DNA from: Eleusine coracana subsp. coracana
Taxonomy: Eukaryota; Streptophyta; Magnoliopsida; Poales; Poaceae
DNA: 64,000 nt
Direction: 5' to 3'
NCBI GenBank assembly: GCA_032690845.1
Contig: CM064421.1
Span: 41,158,963 to 41,222,962, forward strand
The notes beneath the pieces were generated by a model, which saw only the letters and a list, made by a program, of their open reading frames with translations, had not been told where the DNA came from and searched no databases. Position numbers and translations under genes: made by a program. This document shows, piece by piece, positions 23,102-33,585 of the stretch; position 1 is the first letter of the stretch; the number at the start of each line of letters is the position of its first letter.

Positions 23102-23951
23102 TACGCAATGGAAAGTGGATGAATGACCGAGGTTTGGCGGCCACGAACTCGAGGGCAGGTCATGGATTTTACCTGCTTCCACATCCATGCAGTTAATGTG
23201 GAGTTCCGAATGCATCATCATCGTCTGAAAGTCTGAACCCCACTGAACATGTATAACCGATGATGTAATCGAATCAGCAAGTTGGCATGTTGCTTTTGAA
23301 ACGTGTGAAACCAAACCATGCTGAATCGAATGTCATGTGTGCTTACAAGGACATGAGACCAAAATATCCAGGAGGATAATGATTAGAAGACTAATAGATT
23401 AAACGCGACCGCGCACTAATGATCAGCACAAACGACTTATTTGTTGCGTGACCCAACCCAATCGGTTCATTTCCCCGGGACTACACCCAGCCTGAGTCGC
23501 CATCACTGACAAAACTTGTCGTACACTGCAGCTTCTGCGTGCGTGCTACTAATGGAACAAATCATTTGTTGCAGCAGAGACAGAGACAGAGAGAGAGAGC
23601 GAGAGAGACTACTAGTCCCAATGGCCAACAGCTTTGCCAGAGCTTCACGCACAAGCCGAGATGAAGCCCGTCGTCCATGCATGCGATGATGAAGCGCGAG
23701 AGCGACCAAGGTCAGCGACACCACCATTTCCGTGGCGTTGGCACCGACCGATCAGCTGGTCGATCGACGGGAAAGGAGAGGATATCTGATGACCACGGCG
23801 CTGTCAGGCCAGCTATGATGATGCTTCAGTCACGCACCGGACCAGAGGAGACGGCAGGCACAGCACGGCGACAGATGGATAGATGTATCTTACGCAACGG
23901 CCGGGCAAAAGTGGCGAGACCTAACCAGAAAGAGCCGAGAGGCACTCACTC

Positions 23952-23994
23952 GGGTGGGGGGGGGTGGGGGGGGGGGGGTGGGGGGGGGGGGGGG
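23952..23994. repeat. Interrupted poly-G tract
   Basis: 43 bases of G broken by three T. The length is unreliable in assemblies and it could form G-quadruplex structures. Confidence 0.95.
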
Positions 23995-24234
23995 AATGAG
24001 AGTGAGATGATGCATGGCGCCATCTCCGCGTCGTCGACCGGCGATTCGGTCGATTGAAAATTCCGACCAAGCTGATGATGAGCAATCACTGTTCCGTTAG
24101 TTGGGTTTTATCATCATGACGTCGCCGTGGTCGGGATGTGTCGGCTCGGGAGAGGGGGAGTAACCGAGTAGGAGCCAGGGATATGGATAACAATTCTCAG
24201 GCGGTTCAGACGACATGAGATTCATCTATCTGTA

Positions 24235-24256
24235 TCTCTCTCTCTCTCTCTCTCTC
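24235..24256. repeat. (TC)n microsatellite
   Basis: Eleven TC units. Confidence 0.95.
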
Positions 24257-24561
24257 CTAGAAAAAAAAAGAGGAGATGACATGTGCGTGCGTACCTAAGC
24301 ACTACTACTACTAGATAGCTAGTATTTGTAAAGGAAAGGATGTGTTGTGGTGGCGGCTGCGGGTGAGCGTGACCGAATCTGAAAATTCCATCGGTCTGCT
24401 GCATGCGGCTGGGAAGGAGTCGCCGGCGATTTTCGTGCGTGACTGGTTTTTGGTGCCGCCTCATCGTCTGCAGCCGGTCGTTATTGCTGCTTGTGCGTTT
24501 CTGTTTGGCCGTGAACGGCCGGAGAATTAGGCCGGCACCGGGTTTTGCTTGCGTTGATGAT

Positions 24562-24618
24562 AATATTACTAGGCCAGTTCTCTTCAAAAAAAAAAAAAAA
24601 AAAATATTACTAGGCCAG
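24562..24618. repeat. Micro-insertion scar: perfect 16-bp duplication around TTCTCTTC + A17
   Basis: AATATTACTAGGCCAG at 24562-24577 and 24603-24618 is identical. The 25-nt insert is TTCTCTTC followed by 17 A, exactly the look of a retroposon tail with a target-site duplication and almost no body. Confidence 0.9.
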
Positions 24619-25361
24619 AGCCTACGTAAAGCAGAGGCTTCTTTTTACGCTCCCGCCGGCGCCGGTAGAAAATTGGACGGGTCACCGCTAAAGGCATCGG
24701 CGCCCGTAGAAAACTCCAGCCCCGTCGTGACGGCCGTGGCGGAGGCGGACACGTGCGACGCCGCGAGTCCCGTGAATGAAGGTATGTATTGGCATGGGCC
24801 GTGACGCAACGCCCACACCACACGGGAACGTTGGGCCGGCCATTTAAGAAGCTGACTCGGCAGGGTCACCCTGACTGTCAATGCGAGATCACGATGTGCC
24901 GCGAGCCCGTGAGGCGACAACAACGATGTGCGTGCGTGATGTTCCTCGTTCCTTAAAAAAATAGGAAGAAGAACAAGTTCACCAAACTCTGATCTGAATT
25001 CGACATAGCAACCGCCAGTTCGTTGATTTCACGGCCATCAACAGTACTACGACCACCTCGACAGGCGAGTGGCAGTAGACGGCAGCCATTTTCATTCTCA
25101 GCTTGCACCATGATCACGAGGGAAATTTATTTACCCATGAAACTTTTTTGCAACATCCCTGTTTATTATTACCAGCTTGGCATATTAGCAACGTGTTGCA
25201 GAGTTAACGGAATAACGAGATCAAGCAATCCAGTGAGTGGAAACGACAGCTTAATTATGATGAAAAGGAGGCCATCACGATGAAGGCATTCAGTAAACAT
25301 ATTACAAGACGGGCACAGGATATCCGAGCATTTTTTTTTCCCTTGTTATTTCCTGCTCTGG

Positions 25362-25516
25362 GTCAGTGTGTACCCTTCAGGATAGCTTGTGCCACCGTTT
25401 TTGAACACACACACTGCGACTTCCTTGAGCCTCCGGGTTATGCTTGTCTCCAGAATATGTAGATCGGTTGTGAAAGCAACTTTGTCACCGTCACATGTAT
25501 GTCAGTGTGTACCCTT
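25362..25516. repeat. Perfect 16-bp direct repeat flanking a 123-bp insert in the ITPK 3' region
   Basis: GTCAGTGTGTACCCTT occurs at 25362-25377 and 25501-25516. The second copy ends 19 bases beyond the ITPK stop codon. The enclosed 123 bp (25378-25500) has no A-tail and no RNA polymerase III A-box that I can see. It may be an insertion with target duplication or a repair duplication. Confidence 0.75.
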
Positions 25517-25535
25517 TATAAAACCTCCTTCAACT

Positions 25536-28500
25536 TCAGGTCCCGCTTAAGTACCTTTTGTACTTGCTTTGTGCGAGACTCAACAAGAAGTCCGTGAACA
25601 TGTGCTCATACCCTGGCATTTTCCCATAACCTGCAAGTCATCAACATAATTAGGAGAAGCGTTTTTGAAGAAATATATGTCCTACTAATACTGCACTGCA
25701 CTATAATTTAGATGCAAAGGAGTATTTTGGTCTTCAAATGTTCATAGAACATTAGAGAAGTAGCATTGAATTTATCCTGATGTTAAGAAACAGAATAAAG
25801 AAGTGATCAATCTAGAATAGCTCATTGTGTACTAGCCGCACTACCTGTTTGTTGATATCGAAGATGAATTTAGATGTAAGTTTTGCTGGTTCATTTAACT
25901 GTTTGTGTACTACACACATGGCCTTTCACGAAATTTTTGAAACATCATAATATTTTTGGCTATTTTATTTTCACGAATGGGGATGCCAGAACCCCTAGTC
26001 ACTGAGGAATTTCACCACTGAAAAAAAGGTAACTACATGCACCTGGGAAGTAGTTTATGTCAATTATGTAGTACCGGTCTTTGGTCCCAAGCTCTCTAAT
26101 CATATCTATATTGAACAATCTCAGGCCCTGCAAGTTTCAACTTTCAAAATGTCATATGTGGCAACAAATAGAACAAGCAGGTATGTTTAGCAACAGGAAT
26201 TACTTATACCAGCCTGCCACGAAGTTCCCTGCTCAATTTCTCTAGAAGCGGTCTTGGAGGAAGCTCTAACATGTACAAGAAAGCTATGTTAAGTAATGTA
26301 TCCAAACTTTCATTTCATGAACCTGATAATATGTTTCTAACTCATAACATGAATAGATTTTACCCTAAATTTCAGTATCATGATTAACAGAGATACTGGC
26401 CCTTTATTTTATCATGACAGACATAACAATGGAGAGAATCGTAAGGAGTCTCATGTCAAATTAAGGTATTATAAATATTAGAGACATGGACCCCTTCATA
26501 TTATTTGGACAGATATATTAATGGAGATCTAAAGAAAAAAAAATGACATGTTAAATTAAGGTATCACAAATATTAATGCAAAATGTATACAATTTTCTGA
26601 ACAAATGTTAGATTATCTGTAATACTGCAGATGTCTCACCTGCAATAAGAGGGTCAAGGTCCGCAGCATCGGCACTAGCAGCAGCACATGAAACTCTTGG
26701 CAATCGATAGACCCCAACGTTGTTTAGTAATTCATAGGTATTAACATCAGGAAGAGAGAACCTGCGGACAACCTGTATTGATTCACCAATGATATACACC
26801 TTAAAGAGGATCCCGCCTGTAGAGGCAATAAATCAGATCCCACATTTTTCTACTGTTTCAGAGGAAAGTGTTAGGACACCAAGATAAATTAAATATATAG
26901 ATGTAAACAGAGAATAAGAACAAACCATGATTTATGAATTCCTGAAGAACCAGAGGGGGATCAAGCATTGACAAGGATGCCTCGTCATATGCAAGATATA
27001 GTTCATGAGCTTTAGACGTTCCATCAACAACTAGTGGCTTCGCAACTGCAAAATGAGAATGAACATTTCAGTCAAATGAGAACAATTCCCATTTACTAGC
27101 TGATTAGCTCCACATATAAATGTACTGAAACTGAACTATCAACAATAACAACAAAGGTACTAGTGCAAAGTTCCCCCAGTAGAGTAAGTTGAAAGTTACA
27201 GTTACAAATAGGCACAAGGAGCCTATTACCAACACAAGAAACCGCAAAAAAGGGACTAAATAACCTAATCAGTCGAGGGTGATAAGTAAGTCCTGATAAG
27301 AACAATGAAACTGACTGGAACCAACTACTTCAAACAAACCACTCTCAAGGATCAAAACATGTGCCAATGTTCTGTGTCCAAATAATTTATAGATCCAAGA
27401 TCTGAAAAAATTACCCAAGGGCAAGGTTAGTCCAGCCATGGCAATAGCTGTTGGTATGGCGGATGGATCTTTCATAATGACCAGTTGGCGTGGCGTACAG
27501 ACTTCTCCTGCCATATTACAATGCACATATCAGTATGTTTAATGGAAGGACATAAATCAGAAAATTAATTTGAGGACACACTTTTGGCAATATTCATTTA
27601 ACTATAGCAAGATTCTACATCCTTGCAGCCAATCAAGAAAATAAAATTATACAACAACAACAACAAAGGCTTTAATCCCAAGCGAGTTGGTGTAGGCTAG
27701 AGATGAAACCCCTAACAGCCAAAATACTAGGACAGTCAAACAAATAAAGTAAGATGAAAAAGGAAGAAAAGGGGTAAGAAAATGGCAATAAATAACAAAA
27801 CAAAAAAGGGTAAGAGAGAGGGAAACCAAATGTTAGGGGACAGATCACAGAAGATATGGCGGTCCAAGGAAGGCACCATTGGGGGAGGCGCCCCGAGGCA
27901 GATAAACAACAAACAACCGAGGACGGGGAAGTATGGAATTTAAGGTGGCATCTCCATGCCATTATGATGGAGAGACGGTGTACCCAGCATGGGCTGTAAT
28001 CCTTCGCCTGATGGTCACGGAAGGTAGATGTTACCCCTGGTGTAAATGCTGCCTCACCCTCCTTGTAACTCTGATCCCAAGGGGAATCGACGTAATTTTC
28101 CCCTGCCACAATAATATAGAAAGAGGAGCCACAGGAGAGTTGGGGCATCCTGTTCGCTTTCTCACCACCACACTCATCCTCTCCATGTATGACTCTTCTC
28201 TCCTTTTCTCCTCTCTATCACCTTGGGCTTGGGCAGCGCCAAGTCCTCGCAAATCAAGGTTCTACACATGAATTGTTAGGTTCACTAGCCCCTTGACAAT
28301 ATTCCAATCCTTCAAATCTCTCTTTACGGATTCCTCTGATGTCAACTTTGGTCTTCCTCTACCTCTCTTCATATTGTCGAGTCTTTTTATTATCTCGCTA
28401 CATATCTTGCTACATACTGGCGCCTCTTCAGGCCTCCGTTGGATATGCCCAAACCATCACAAACAATGTTGCCAAGAAGATAAAACTATATGGCAATTAT

Positions 28501-31319
28501 TTTCTGTGATAATAGTTTTTTTTGTCTTTCTAGACTAAATGTGTGATTAACCACATTAAATTTGATTAGGATATTACCATAGAAATTTGACAGGTTCAAA
28601 TCAGCTACTTCTTCAAGCATTGATTGTCGATTGTTCAGATGCTGGATGGCATTTGGTGGGTCAAGTACAGTGACTTCTGGATGTTCTTCATGATAGTCCT
28701 TCAGAAAATGGATAAATTAAGTTAACAAAAGAATGACACCAAAAGCAGCAATCTCAATTTAGAAGCCAACTATGAGCAATGCATCTATGATAAGCTTGGT
28801 AATACATCTATGATCTACTGGCAACAGGTTTCCTCAGCATGGTAGTGGAGAGACTGAAGAAAACTAGAAAACTCATACAGAATGAACCGTGTAGTATGAT
28901 TTTTACCTCCAGAACCTGCTGCCACTCCTTGCTAGTACTCTGCAAAAGGAAGCACAACCTCTTTAGAAGATGAATAACATATGTTGGACCCAACTACCAG
29001 GACTTATTTTGCATTTCACAACTTCCAAGGATAAGAATTGGTTATTCCTCAAAACGTATAACAATAGGTTTTATACAGCCGTGTTCCTTTCAGTCAAGTT
29101 ACAGTAGGCATGTGACTGACCTTGTGCAAGATGATATCAAAAGGGCCTTGTTCTGAGAGAGGAAGAGACTCGCTAATTGGTACGAAACTGATTCCATTCT
29201 TCCTGACAAAGCAAACGCTAAGAAACTCAATAAGCAGCGAAACGAAAACAAAAATTGGCAAAAGCCAAAAAATCATGTCACCAGATATCCAGTGGATGTA
29301 ATATCCATGCTGCGCATACATTACACAAAGGAGGAGTTTTACTGTCCAAATATTAGCCATTAGTTTTGAGAAACTATTGGCCAATAGTTTGAGGGTAATT
29401 TCATAACTGCACCATTATAAATGATTTTATGTTTATTTTACAATAGAAATCTAACCCTACCGAATTATTAAAATGTTAGTTGATCTTTTAAAAAATAAAA
29501 CATCAATTATTAATCATATTACTAATTTATTTTTATTCATGACAATATAAAATAATTATTATAAATCTAAAAATGTTAATTTTTTCAATATTAATCTCAA
29601 ACTGATAAACTATTGGCCAATAGTTATGTATTTAGATTATTGAATCTAAACCAATGGATCAAACTATTGGCCAATAGTTTTTCAAAACTAATGGCCAATA
29701 TTTTGGACAGTAAAACTTCTCTACACAAAACATCACAGAAATCTACTATATTTCAGTTTAAACTTAGTCTGATGTTTGAACAACAACATTGTACCCAAAT
29801 CACATACACATATATGTATGAGCTCTCAGTACAAAGGAAGGAATGATACTTGAGTGAAATACTTAGTCTTCGAGTTACAAAATGTAAGACTAAAAGGGAG
29901 ACTTCAATCAGTTTGGTTTACAGAGAAAGTCAATTAAACTACTCAGTTTTGCAGAAAATATTTTTCCTTGTTAAATCCATCTTGTTTCCCACAAACCTTG
30001 CTTAAAGCACATAGGCTGTAAGGAGTTTACACGTGCAAACTGAATCATACAAGAATTGAGGATATTTGCTGTGAATTACTTACAAAATCCAACAAAAGCA
30101 TAAATAAAAGGCTTAGAAATATACGAATAGTTCAGGCAATAAGCCCTTTAGTTTGCATAAAAATTGATCCCTGTTAATTTATTTTCCTCTTTTCCCCACA
30201 TGCCTTGCTTTCGTAAAAAATGAAGCAAGTAGAAAATAATTGAACCAGCTTGGCTGTTAATTCAGAGAAGTACTAAGAGAAAAATCTCAAATATTATTTG
30301 TTGGCCTCCCACGTTGCCATCAAATCTGGCGATACAGTAAAGCATAATGAACTCAGCAGAGATATGGACATCAATAACTTGTCATTTTCCACGTGATATG
30401 CTTATCCACAGGAATATTCCAAACCAAAATCCCAGATGCCAATCAACAAGGATTGGCAAGCTTAAGCCCATTTCGCCTAGTTGGCATGACAATATACAAT
30501 TATTGACTTGAGACAGTGGAACTGTCAACATGGGATGCACATATATGGCATCTATCAATGCCACTGGAATTTCCAAATAAACATTTGCCAGCTACCTTCT
30601 GAGTACTAAATCATTAACCAGCATGCTTCACTCAGAAGCCACTCTCACTAAGCCGCTCCCGCCAACTTTGCACTCCACTGGAGGCCCGATTCGATCCCTA
30701 TTTGAATAGTGAACCAAGGAATAGAATTGTATCTGACTAGTGCACCAAGGAATAGAATTGCATTCCCTCTCCACCCCATATTGCGGAAATTATAATGGTC
30801 TCGTCACCAAAATAGTATCTGTCGTGTATCATTTTTGGTTTTATGGTTTTACATGCACAATCCTACTGATCTTCAACGACCGGGCTAAGAACAAATGCAA
30901 AATTGCATCTCAAAAACAATACATTCTCCTCAAACCATTCACTATTTCCCTCCAACAACAAAATTTTCCAACCTCTCGGGACCAGGAGAAGCGAAGAACT
31001 AATTTTTCATGAAATTCTTCGCCGGCCGGACAGCAAGAACAAGCGAAAAATCCTTCCTTCACCGCAAAAGCATCCCCCAAGAATCAAATCATCAATATAT
31101 ACCATTTTCGGCGCGGTGATCTAGGCTTTACCTCGCTAGCAAGAGCAGCTTGGGCTGGAGGAAGCTCTTCACCTTCTTCTTCGTGAGGGCGTAGCCCACC
31201 ACTAGCCTAGGCGCCGCTACGGCCGTGCCGTTCAGCGGCGGCGACAGAGCAGCCGAGGCCATCACCGCCACCTCCTCTTCTTCCTCCGCCTCGTCGAAAA
31301 CCTCAGCGTGCAGACGCAT
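25536..31319 (-). CDS. Inositol-tetrakisphosphate 1-kinase (ITPK), 349 aa, 10 exons
   Basis: An ATP-grasp kinase that adds phosphate to inositol tris- and tetrakisphosphates on the route to phytate. Exons (minus): 31319-31132, 29202-29121, 28939-28907, 28698-28578, 27507-27415, 27045-26926, 26816-26640, 26265-26210, 26127-26043, 25630-25536. Every junction is GT-AG and the phases add to 1050 bp. Order: GYALTKKKVKSFLQPKL (about 42-58), LDPPNAIQHLNNRQSML, AKPLVVDGTSKAHELYLAY (174-192), LVLQEFINHGG, GESIQVVRRFSLPDV, then D298, D313 and N315 (DINYFPGYGKMPGYEH), which match the metal-binding residues of the family. All conserved blocks are present, so it is probably active. Intron 1 holds a MITE, intron 4 a LINE fragment and intron 7 a tandem duplication. 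Which ITPK paralogue it is cannot be settled here. Confidence 0.96.
26397..26580. repeat. Diverged tandem duplication (about 93 bp) in ITPK intron 7
   Basis: Two units (about 26397-26490 and 26490-26580) share CATGTCAAATTAAGGTAT versus CATGTTAAATTAAGGTAT followed by AAATATTA, and an upstream GACAGA...ATGGAGA block. It lies wholly within the intron 26266-26639. Confidence 0.7.
27652..28472 (-). mobile_element. 5'-truncated RTE-type LINE in ITPK intron 4, with 18-bp target duplication
   Basis: Read on the minus strand the segment carries the last codons of an RTE reverse transcriptase ORF (GRGRPKLTSEESVKRDLKDW is visible near 28300-28360) and a 3' UTR ending GATTAAAGCCTTTGTTGTTG with a TTG-repeat tail. 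Flanks CAAGAAAATAAAATTATA (27634-27651) and CAAGAAGATAAAACTATA (28473-28490) match at 16 of 18 bases, a good LINE target duplication. It has the same orientation as the host gene. The 5' end of the LINE is missing and it cannot move on its own. Confidence 0.88.
29331..29721. mobile_element. 391-bp MITE, copy 2, in ITPK intron 1
   Basis: Same length and family as 15078-15468. Ends GAGGAGTTTTACTGTCC and GGACAGTAAAACTTCTC are inverted repeats of about 17 bp extending imperfectly inward (CCATTAGTTTTGA). The flanks TACACAAAG (29322-29330) and TACACAAAA (29722-29730) are the 8-9 bp target duplication. Inner AACTATTGGCCAATAG motifs are better kept than in copy 1, which suggests this copy is younger. 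Confidence 0.88.
30708..30760. repeat. 22-bp duplication with 9-nt filler in ITPK intron 1
   Basis: AGTGAACCAAGGAATAGAAT (plus TG) at 30708-30729 recurs with one change at 30739-30760. The filler is TATCTGACT, with no A-tail. Confidence 0.8.
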
Positions 31320-33585
31320 CCCGGCAAGGCCTATCGCTAAATCTCGTCGCTAATTGCCAAGAAACCAGAGGACAATAGGAAACCTCAAGGTAAATCCTGC
31401 AGGCAAGGTGGGATCGAGCAGAGATGGTGCCTTGCGAGCGCGCGGGAGCGGGAGAGTGAATTGGGCAGGGAGCAAGAGAAAGGGGAAAGGGACAGGTAGC
31501 GAGATTTGAGGGGAACAATTCTCTTCTTTGGTGGTCTCAACGCTTAATAATGGCGATTGGCGATGGCGAGACGAGTTGGAAGAGAGAGAAGAGGGGGCAG
31601 AGGAAGAGAGCGGACGGGTAATTGTAGACGTAGACGACGAAGGGAAGTGGGTGATTCCCCGTGCCTACCGTCCGTCTACTGCATATCTGCTGTCATCTAC
31701 AACCGCGTTGCTACATCTTGCGCTTTTAATTTTTAGGTCAAGCGAAAACCACTTTTCGTGGAAAAACAAAGTGACGGGTACACTGATTACACATTCATTC
31801 ATTCTAATCGGCTTCATTTATCTATTCCATCTTCACAATAGAGGTTAACCATGGATTGCATACTATTCTCAAGACACTGACAACGTAATATGCCGTGAGA
31901 TATAAGATCTTAAATAGAGTTAATCAATGGCTGAAACAGAAGCCAATGGTGAGGTGAAGTATAAGAAGGCAGCATAAACCTATATGTCCAACAAGTAGAA
32001 GACATATATGAATTATAGGAATGATGAGGTGTTTATATACTAACACTCATATGGTACTACAGGATATTTCTGAAAGAAATGTCGTTGATCTGCCAGGTTA
32101 TGATTAACTCTAATTATATCAATTGCCTAAGACATAATTTCCTCTTGCTAAACCTGGTGATATTTCTAGGTTCAGTAGTGAGACTCAAAAGCAGATGACA
32201 CGATGACATCTTGCCAAAGGTGAGAAAAAAAAAGTACTGAGTAATTGAGGATAACGATTATTCACTCTAGCCTTTAAGCAAAAACTAATAACCCCTAATG
32301 CATCAACTGAGAGGCAACATCGCCTGTGTAGAAAGACAACACTTCAATTTACTGTAGTCGCACAATATATTGGAGTCCCTCAAGTCGGTTCATGCCTGAT
32401 AACACTATAGCACCAAATGTCAGATGAGAAACACAAGTCACAGAGACAGAGACAGGTTCAGATCATGGTTTATATAACCGGAGATAACCGATCAGTTATT
32501 CTGGTTAATCAGAAAACCGGTTTTAATTGATCACGCTAATTGATCGGTTAGTCGAAAAAAACCAATATTAATATTATAGTAATTTAATTAATTAGTCGAT
32601 TTCTCCGATTAACTGATCGATTTTTTACGAAGTCGAGCCGGACAATCAATCCGATTATGTGAATCATGGTTCAGACCGAATGTTCATGTTCCTCTTGTGT
32701 TGCTGTGCACAGCCGCTGTCCTCTCCCTGTACAGCAATCTAATGGAACAACGACGTACTCCTCCCTACGACGACAATGTCAGGTGCAGAAGACGACGGCG
32801 GTGGGGTGAGGCACGTTCAGCGAAGGCGCGACTCGTAGCCGGCTTCGTTGCCACGTGTGCTACGGAACGCCACGCCTAAAGTCCAACCCCTACTCGTCAT
32901 ACAATTGTTGGGCCCCAGCCATTCCACGTCTCATTGGAGTACAGTATTTTGTCGAGGCTCAAAAGATTCCTTGTCTTATATCGTCTCGTGCCCGTGCTTC
33001 TACCGCCACATGGATCCGCGTCGAGCGTTTACGCGGCCACGAGACGGGACACGTGTGGCTGGCCGGTGAAGCGCGCATGCACACAAAAGAGACATGTGGG
33101 CCTGCGCTAATTCAGTCCCGCTGGGTCTCCACTAAGACGATAAACAACGACTATCCAATGGGCCTGAGAATGAACATAAGACGGACACCATAGGAGTTTC
33201 TGGCTAATTCCGAATGACAGGATACAGCTCTTCGATCTCTGAACCTATTATTTGGCCGGCTCAACGGTTCCATAACGCATAAATCTCTTTTTCAGTCTGT
33301 ACAGATTACATGTTTGCAGGACACTAAGAAGAATGGGAACATTTCAGAATCCAGAAACTGCATCTACCCTTTGTGTTGGTTAACGACAGAAGATTGCTGC
33401 AAACCCCTCTATTTTCTCGGCAAAGGAAAAAACAACATAACAAAAGTAAACCTGCTAGCTCTATCTGACCTACTTAGTACACGGCACGTACACCCTCTGA
33501 AGTTAGCTCCATGCTCAATCACTTACCACCGGTACACCACCACGACGACGAAATAACGAAGGGAAACAGCCTTTTGCACCGCACA
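31320..33585. other. Spacer between ITPK promoter and SRO 3' end
   Basis: 31320-31700 is the ITPK upstream region, with no clear TATA box. An AT-rich patch at 32455-32660 repeats CCGGTT / TTAATTGATCGGTTA motifs and may be a degraded MITE, but I could not fix its ends. The stretch just before 33586 should be SRO 3' UTR. Confidence 0.5.

Larger units (their letters stand above)
21057..25535. other. Intergenic, no gene recognised
   Basis: A 4.5-kb gap. The longest frames (22264-22689 minus; 23677-24057 plus; 24403-24804 plus) have no domain and biased composition. It contains a GAGA-type tract (23580-23610), long G-runs (23952-23994), a (TC)n tract (24235-24256), and duplication scars at 21090, 23030, 24562 and 25362. 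The last few hundred bases before 25535 should be ITPK 3' UTR. Confidence 0.6.

Noticed and set aside
32455..32660. AT-rich segment with repeated CCGGTT / TTAATTGATCGG motifs as a MITE
   Set aside because: No terminal inverted repeats or target duplication could be fixed. The flanking ATCATGGTT copies are direct, not inverted.
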